From positions 1-64,000 of the forward strand of contig JAVBLA010000024.1 of NCBI GenBank assembly GCA_031553775.1: DNA of 64,000 bases, read 5' to 3'. The translations under genes were made by a program, and so were the position numbers. Each line of letters begins with the position of its first letter. Within the stretch, counting starts at the first letter, position 1. The notes beneath the pieces were generated by a model that saw nothing but the letters and a program-made list of their open reading frames with translations, made no database searches and had not been told where the DNA came from. Source of the DNA: JAISFI01 sp031553775 (GTDB lineage Bacteria > Bacteroidota > Bacteroidia > Bacteroidales > Azobacteroidaceae). Positions 59,522-64,000 of the stretch are shown here, one piece after another.

Positions 59522-62500
59522 ATGAACAAGATCAGATTTTCTTTGATGGGTAGACTGGAATATGCCTTGTTAATACTTGGCATCTTTCTTTGTTCGGTAC
59601 CTGCATTAACGGCAGCCCCGGCTGGAATACAGCAACAGCCTGCCATAACGGGTACGGTGGTAGACGCAGGCAATATGCCTTTGATCGGGGTAACGGTATC
59701 GATACCGGGCACCACTACCGGTACTGTTACGGATATAGACGGGAATTACAAAATTACGGTGCCAGATACGAAAGCCGTGCTACAGTTTTCCTTTATGGGT
59801 TATAATACAAAATCCGTCACAGTAGGTTCTCAAACTACAATTAATGTAATACTGGAGGAGGATACCAAATTACTCGACGAAGTAGTAGTGGTTGGATATG
59901 GTGTGCAAAAAAAATCGCATCTTACAGGTTCCATCGCTAAACTGAACACCGAAGGTTTGGAAGATCTTCCCGTTACACGCGCCGACCAGGCTCTGCAGGG
60001 AAAAATTGCCGGGGTTAATATACAAAATGTGACTTCCGAAGCCGGGGTAGCTCCTCAAATCCGTGTCAGGGGAATCGGATCGATCAGTGCGAATGCAACA
60101 CCTCTTGTAGTAGTCGACGGTTATCCCGTAGCCGATGGTTTATCTTTCGTTGAAATGGCCGATGTCGAATCTATTGAAGTTCTGAAGGATGCCGCCTCTG
60201 CCGCTATCTACGGTTCCAGGGCGGCTAACGGTGTGATCCTGGTAACTACCAAAAGCGCCAAGATCAACAAGCCGAAATACACTTTCAACACTTATCATGG
60301 GGTTAAAACGCCGTATAAGCTGAATCCTATCATGAAATACAGCGACTATGTAAAAATGCTCTATCAGAATGCAGCCAACGGCGGAGTCGATTATGCCGGA
60401 AACGCTGAAAAAACCGGATATATCCTCGCTACTCAGATTATAGGCGATGAAGTGGATTATCAGAAAGAAGCCTTGAGAGATGAAGCGTGGATTCACAATT
60501 ATCAGTTGAATATTTCAGGTGGAACTAAAGAAGTGAAATATTTCTTGTCAGGCAACTATACCTCTGAAGACGGTATCATGAAGAGAAATATTTACGACAA
60601 ACTCAGTCTCCGGGCCAAATTAGACGCCACACTGAGCAAAGCTGTAAGCATAGGAATCAATATGAACCCTACCTATTCAAAAAGAGAACGCCCCAGCAAT
60701 AACTTCACGGATTACACCCGCTTCTATTCCTGGGTACCGGTACGCTATACCGCCGAACTGGCCGAATATGTAAGTTCTGTAGGACAATTTAATGTATCGG
60801 AAGGCGATTATGCCCATCCCCGTCATTTTTCCAACTGGAAACCAGGTTCATACAATGGAATTCTTCCGGATGGAACAGAATTCATTTCTACCGCAAGTAA
60901 TATTACGCCCTGGTCTTCACAGAACAATAACCCGGTGGCCATCCTTAACGGAGACACACGCCAGAGAAACGAATACCGGATGATGTCTAACAGTTACATC
61001 AATATCAACTTAATGAAAGATCTCGTATTCAGGTCTACCCAGGGTGTGTATGCCAATTACAGCGAAAATAATGAATTTATAGCTTATGGAGCCAAGAAAG
61101 AAGGCGAACCGAGTGTGGGAACTTATTACAACCAATTGATCATAGGACTACTTACAGAAAACACCCTGACATACGATCTGACTGTAAATAAAGATCACAA
61201 ACTGAATATCCTGGCCGGGTTCTCCTATCAACGAACCGACACCAAATTAGCAGGAATACAGGGTACCGACTATGCATCGGACGCCATTCCATCATTGGAT
61301 TACGCCAATACTTTCCTAAAAAATGGTACATACACCAAAGAACTACCACCTGATGAACTGTACTCTGTTCTCGGACGTGTCAACTACTCTTTTCAGGATA
61401 GGTACTTGCTTTCAGTAAGTTTTCGTTCAGACTATAGCTCCAAACTGGCACCGGGATATCGTTGGAGCAGCTTCCCCTCTGTTTCTTTAGGATGGAGACT
61501 TTCAGAAGAAAAATTCATGGAATCGCTTACATTTCTTTCCAACGCAAAAATCCGCGCCAGCTACGGAGTGACCGGAAACAATGCCATTGAAGATTATGCT
61601 TACGACAACCCGCTTTATACTGCGAACTATTCTTTAGGCAACGGAACGGGGAGCCTAATTCCTGGCCTCGCCTTGGGAACAACACTGGGTAACAGCACAC
61701 TGGGTTGGGAAAAAACGAACGAGACCAATGTCGGTATCGATCTCGGATTCATCAATAACAGAATCTCTCTTACTTTCGATTACTACTATTCCATCACCGA
61801 CCAGATGCTGTTCAAACAACCTTCGCTCAGCTTTGCCGGCTTTGTAGACCATTGGAACAATATCGGACAGGTCCGCAACAAAGGGGTGGAAATAGAATTG
61901 AACACCATCAATGTTATGAATAAAAAATTCCAATGGGAAACTACTTTCAATATTTCGGCCAACAAAAACAGATTATTGGAACTCGGAGGTGAAGCTGCCC
62001 AATATTATACCGGAGAAAGGAATGAAATGTATGCTGCTATCGTAGGAGGCCCGTCTATACAGTACTTCGGATATAAAACCGACGGAGTATGGTCGCAAGA
62101 AGAAGTAAACGCCTTCGGAACCGGTACGGAAGCCGACAAAAACCGGGTCAAAATGTATGCGGTTGCAGGAGGGCTGAAAGTGGTAGACCAGAATAAAGAC
62201 GGCAAGATCGATGCCAGCGACCGTGTAGTATTCGATGCCAATCCTTTCCCGGAATTCACCTGGGGTCTCACGAACAAACTTACTTACAGAAATTTCGATA
62301 TGAGCTTCATGTTCCAGGGAGTACAGGGAAACAGCATTGTCAACGGGGATATTTTCTACAATGAAAACAAGCGATTCAACGAACATTTTGCAAACAACCA
62401 ATGGGTATCGGATGTATTTCCGGGCGATGGAAAAACGCCGAATGCCCGTGCCGGCGGTATGGACTGGATGCTGACCGATTTTGCAATCGAAGACGGATCT

Positions 62501-62755
62501 TATATCGCACTCCGTGATATTTCTTTAGGCTACAAGCTTCCTGCAAAAAGCGCTAAGAAAATGCATCTGAAAGGATTAAGAGTTTATGGAACCGCGCAAA
62601 ATCTATTATACATCATGAGTAATGACTACCGGGGGATCAATCCTGAATATAAATATACCAGTGATACCTACGCCTCTCCTTTCATGGATGGCTACCAACG
62701 GGGAGCATTTCCTTTACAGAGAGCTTATACTTTAGGATTGCAATTAACTTTCTAA
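59522..62755 (+). CDS. SusC-like TonB-dependent outer-membrane transporter
   Basis: 1077 residues from the ATG at 59522 (MNKIRFSLMGRLEYALLILG signal peptide). An in-frame GTG at 59471 has AGGA directly against it and would put a polar tail before the signal peptide. CarboxypepD_reg-like domain at about 40-120 (ITGTVVDAGNMPLIGVTVSI), TonB-box/SusC signature DEVVVVGYGVQKKSHLTGSI, plug domain with PLVVVDGYPV and DAASAAIYGSRAANGVILV, then the 22-strand barrel ending RAYTLGLQLTF. It imports oligo-alginate together with the SusD protein, whose gene follows 11 nt later. Probably repressed by the GntR protein. Confidence 0.96.
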   Translation: MNKIRFSLMGRLEYALLILGIFLCSVPALTAAPAGIQQQPAITGTVVDAGNMPLIGVTVSIPGTTTGTVTDIDGNYKITVPDTKAVLQFSFMGYNTKSVTVGSQTTINVILEEDTKLLDEVVVVGYGVQKKSHLTGSIAKLNTEGLEDLPVTRADQALQGKIAGVNIQNVTSEAGVAPQIRVRGIGSISANATPLVVVDGYPVADGLSFVEMADVESIEVLKDAASAAIYGSRAANGVILVTTKSAKINKPKYTFNTYHGVKTPYKLNPIMKYSDYVKMLYQNAANGGVDYAGNAEKTGYILATQIIGDEVDYQKEALRDEAWIHNYQLNISGGTKEVKYFLSGNYTSEDGIMKRNIYDKLSLRAKLDATLSKAVSIGINMNPTYSKRERPSNNFTDYTRFYSWVPVRYTAELAEYVSSVGQFNVSEGDYAHPRHFSNWKPGSYNGILPDGTEFISTASNITPWSSQNNNPVAILNGDTRQRNEYRMMSNSYININLMKDLVFRSTQGVYANYSENNEFIAYGAKKEGEPSVGTYYNQLIIGLLTENTLTYDLTVNKDHKLNILAGFSYQRTDTKLAGIQGTDYASDAIPSLDYANTFLKNGTYTKELPPDELYSVLGRVNYSFQDRYLLSVSFRSDYSSKLAPGYRWSSFPSVSLGWRLSEEKFMESLTFLSNAKIRASYGVTGNNAIEDYAYDNPLYTANYSLGNGTGSLIPGLALGTTLGNSTLGWEKTNETNVGIDLGFINNRISLTFDYYYSITDQMLFKQPSLSFAGFVDHWNNIGQVRNKGVEIELNTINVMNKKFQWETTFNISANKNRLLELGGEAAQYYTGERNEMYAAIVGGPSIQYFGYKTDGVWSQEEVNAFGTGTEADKNRVKMYAVAGGLKVVDQNKDGKIDASDRVVFDANPFPEFTWGLTNKLTYRNFDMSFMFQGVQGNSIVNGDIFYNENKRFNEHFANNQWVSDVFPGDGKTPNARAGGMDWMLTDFAIEDGSYIALRDISLGYKLPAKSAKKMHLKGLRVYGTAQNLLYIMSNDYRGINPEYKYTSDTYASPFMDGYQRGAFPLQRAYTLGLQLTF

Positions 62756-62766
62756 ATTTAAAAATC

Positions 62767-64000
62767 ATGAAGACAAAGATAAAAAATATACTGTATCCGA
62801 TCATGATATCCATCCTGGTCTTCTGCTACGGATGTGAAGACGCCGATTACACCCAGATACTGCTGGACAAACAGGTGCCTACGAATGAAAAAGATGTGGT
62901 TGCCCTGTTGATCGGCAGTTACAACGGGCTTCGTACTCCTCTCAATACCGAATGGATGATGACAGAACTGAGAAGCGACAACTCTTACCAGTATTCGGTT
63001 AATTCCACCAATACCACCAACCTGGAATTCAACGATCTGGATATGTTCAGGCCGATGACTACCAATACACAGGTATATCAATATTGGGGAGATGTTTTCA
63101 GAAATATCCGTAATGCCAACCTGGTATTAAAATACCTGGATCTGGTAGAAAATGAAAGCGACAGAAACCAATATGAAGGTGAGATGCGCTTTATCAGGGC
63201 CTATCACTATTATAATCTGGTACAATTGTTCGGACCGGTACCTCTCGTGACCAAATATATCAGTACTGAAGAAGCACAGAAAATAAACCGTTCGTCTGTA
63301 AGTGCTGTTTATGCCCAGATTATCGATGACCTGCAAACTGCCGGGAATCTCAAAGGCGACACCTATCTGCCGAAAAAATATACCGATAATTCGGATCTGG
63401 GACGAGTGACCGAATGGAGTGCAAAAACTTTATTAGCTAAAGTTTACCTGATTCAAAAGAATTATGATGCAGCCAGAACAATTTTACTGGATATCAAAAA
63501 TTACAGTGACGCACATAGCAATGAAATCGGGCTGATGGAGAACTATGCCGATGTTTTTTCCACCATTAACGAGATGAGTAAAGAAACCATTTTCGCCATT
63601 CGTTTCAAATCCGGTCCGGGGAATGAAGGAAACCCGTTGGCCAACAGATTCAGTCCAGCCAGCTCGGGAGATAAATACATTATCGGCGATGGAAACAGTT
63701 ACAACTATCCGTCGGACGACTTGATGAAAAATGTTTTCGAAGACAACGATGCCAGAAAAGCAGTTACCATTGACGCAACCAACCGCTTCGTCAAAAAATA
63801 TTTCTCGCAGGTAAAACGGAAAGATGATGCAGAAAACGATTGGCAGGTACTGCGATACTCCGATGTGATACTGATGCTGGGAGAAGTAGAAAACGAATTA
63901 TCAGGTCCCTCTGCCGGACTTCCTTATCTGAATCAGATAAGATTCCGTGCAGGACTTGGCACCCTGACCTCTACCGACATCCCCAGTCAGTCGGCTTTCC
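62767..64000 (+). CDS. SusD-like glycan-binding lipoprotein (partial, cut by window end)
   Basis: The first 411 codons are present and open to the window end; no stop is reached. Signal peptide MKTKIKNILYPIMISILVF with Cys23 after YG, then EDADYTQ. SusD/RagB features are LLIGSYNGLRTPLN, YWGDVFRNIRNANLVLKYLD, the conserved AEMRFIRAYHYYNLVQLFGPVPLV-type segment (seen here as GEMRFIRAYHYYNLVQLFG) and LRYSDVILMLGEVENE. It forms the lid on the adjacent SusC and binds alginate oligosaccharides at the cell surface. The usual length of 500-600 residues means about 100-180 residues lie outside. Confidence 0.95.
   Translation, partial: MKTKIKNILYPIMISILVFCYGCEDADYTQILLDKQVPTNEKDVVALLIGSYNGLRTPLNTEWMMTELRSDNSYQYSVNSTNTTNLEFNDLDMFRPMTTNTQVYQYWGDVFRNIRNANLVLKYLDLVENESDRNQYEGEMRFIRAYHYYNLVQLFGPVPLVTKYISTEEAQKINRSSVSAVYAQIIDDLQTAGNLKGDTYLPKKYTDNSDLGRVTEWSAKTLLAKVYLIQKNYDAARTILLDIKNYSDAHSNEIGLMENYADVFSTINEMSKETIFAIRFKSGPGNEGNPLANRFSPASSGDKYIIGDGNSYNYPSDDLMKNVFEDNDARKAVTIDATNRFVKKYFSQVKRKDDAENDWQVLRYSDVILMLGEVENELSGPSAGLPYLNQIRFRAGLGTLTSTDIPSQSAF

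Overview
The window is chromosomal DNA from a member of the Bacteroidetes, most likely order Bacteroidales. The evidence is glutamine synthetase type III, SusC/SusD proteins, polysaccharide lyases, many secreted proteins with type IX secretion (T9SS) sorting domains, lipoproteins with Bacteroidetes-style signal peptides, and repeated -7 promoter boxes of the form TAnnTTTG. A T9SS-capable family such as Dysgonomonadaceae, Tannerellaceae or Paludibacteraceae fits, but the genus cannot be fixed from this sequence. No rRNA, tRNA, CRISPR array, insertion sequence or phage gene was seen.

Layout. 1-1.9 kb: a secreted outer-membrane-type protein and small related lipoproteins. 2-6 kb: glutamine synthetase III, divergent from a three-gene unit of ECF sigma factor, small membrane protein and Spy-like periplasmic protein. 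6-22.8 kb: housekeeping and mixed genes. These are an oxidoreductase, two paralogous beta-barrel proteins, a GTPase-degenerate elongation factor G paralogue, hemW, a CYTH protein, an LEA-like lipoprotein, a DUF2027/Smr protein, queA, a PorE-like OmpA lipoprotein, class I fructose-bisphosphate aldolase, metY with a long leader, a beta-CASP ribonuclease-like protein and a YtxH protein. 22.8-36.6 kb: an unassigned six-gene minus-strand locus for very large secreted or surface proteins (1489 aa all-beta protein, fibronectin type III protein, SprB-repeat T9SS cargo, two lipoproteins, one outer-membrane barrel). 37-41.1 kb: a lipoprotein, a BASS-family transporter, an acyltransferase and an Omp85-like barrel.

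41.2-64.0 kb is a complete-looking alginate utilisation locus. On the minus strand it runs gntR, PL17 oligoalginate lyase, kdgF, MFS transporter, SDR reductase, multidomain PL6 lyase, esterase, three secreted non-enzymatic proteins and a second PL6 lyase. The divergent plus strand carries susC and susD, the latter cut by the window end. Inferred flow: PL6 lyases at the surface cut alginate, SusCD imports oligomers, periplasmic PL17 releases unsaturated monouronate, the MFS carrier brings it into the cytoplasm, KdgF converts it to DEH and the SDR reduces it to 2-keto-3-deoxygluconate. Five palindromes of the form TGGT-NN-RCCA (one with a relaxed centre) in the gntR/susC intergenic region look like operators for the GntR protein and resemble uronate-regulator (UxuR/ExuR) sites.

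The intergenic regions also hold several palindromic repeats: a roughly 140-bp element with terminal inverted repeats in two copies (one supplying the last codons of queA), a CGTCATTGCGA nested palindrome, an ACCACGGAGT hairpin, and AT-rich TTGAAAATTG repeats.
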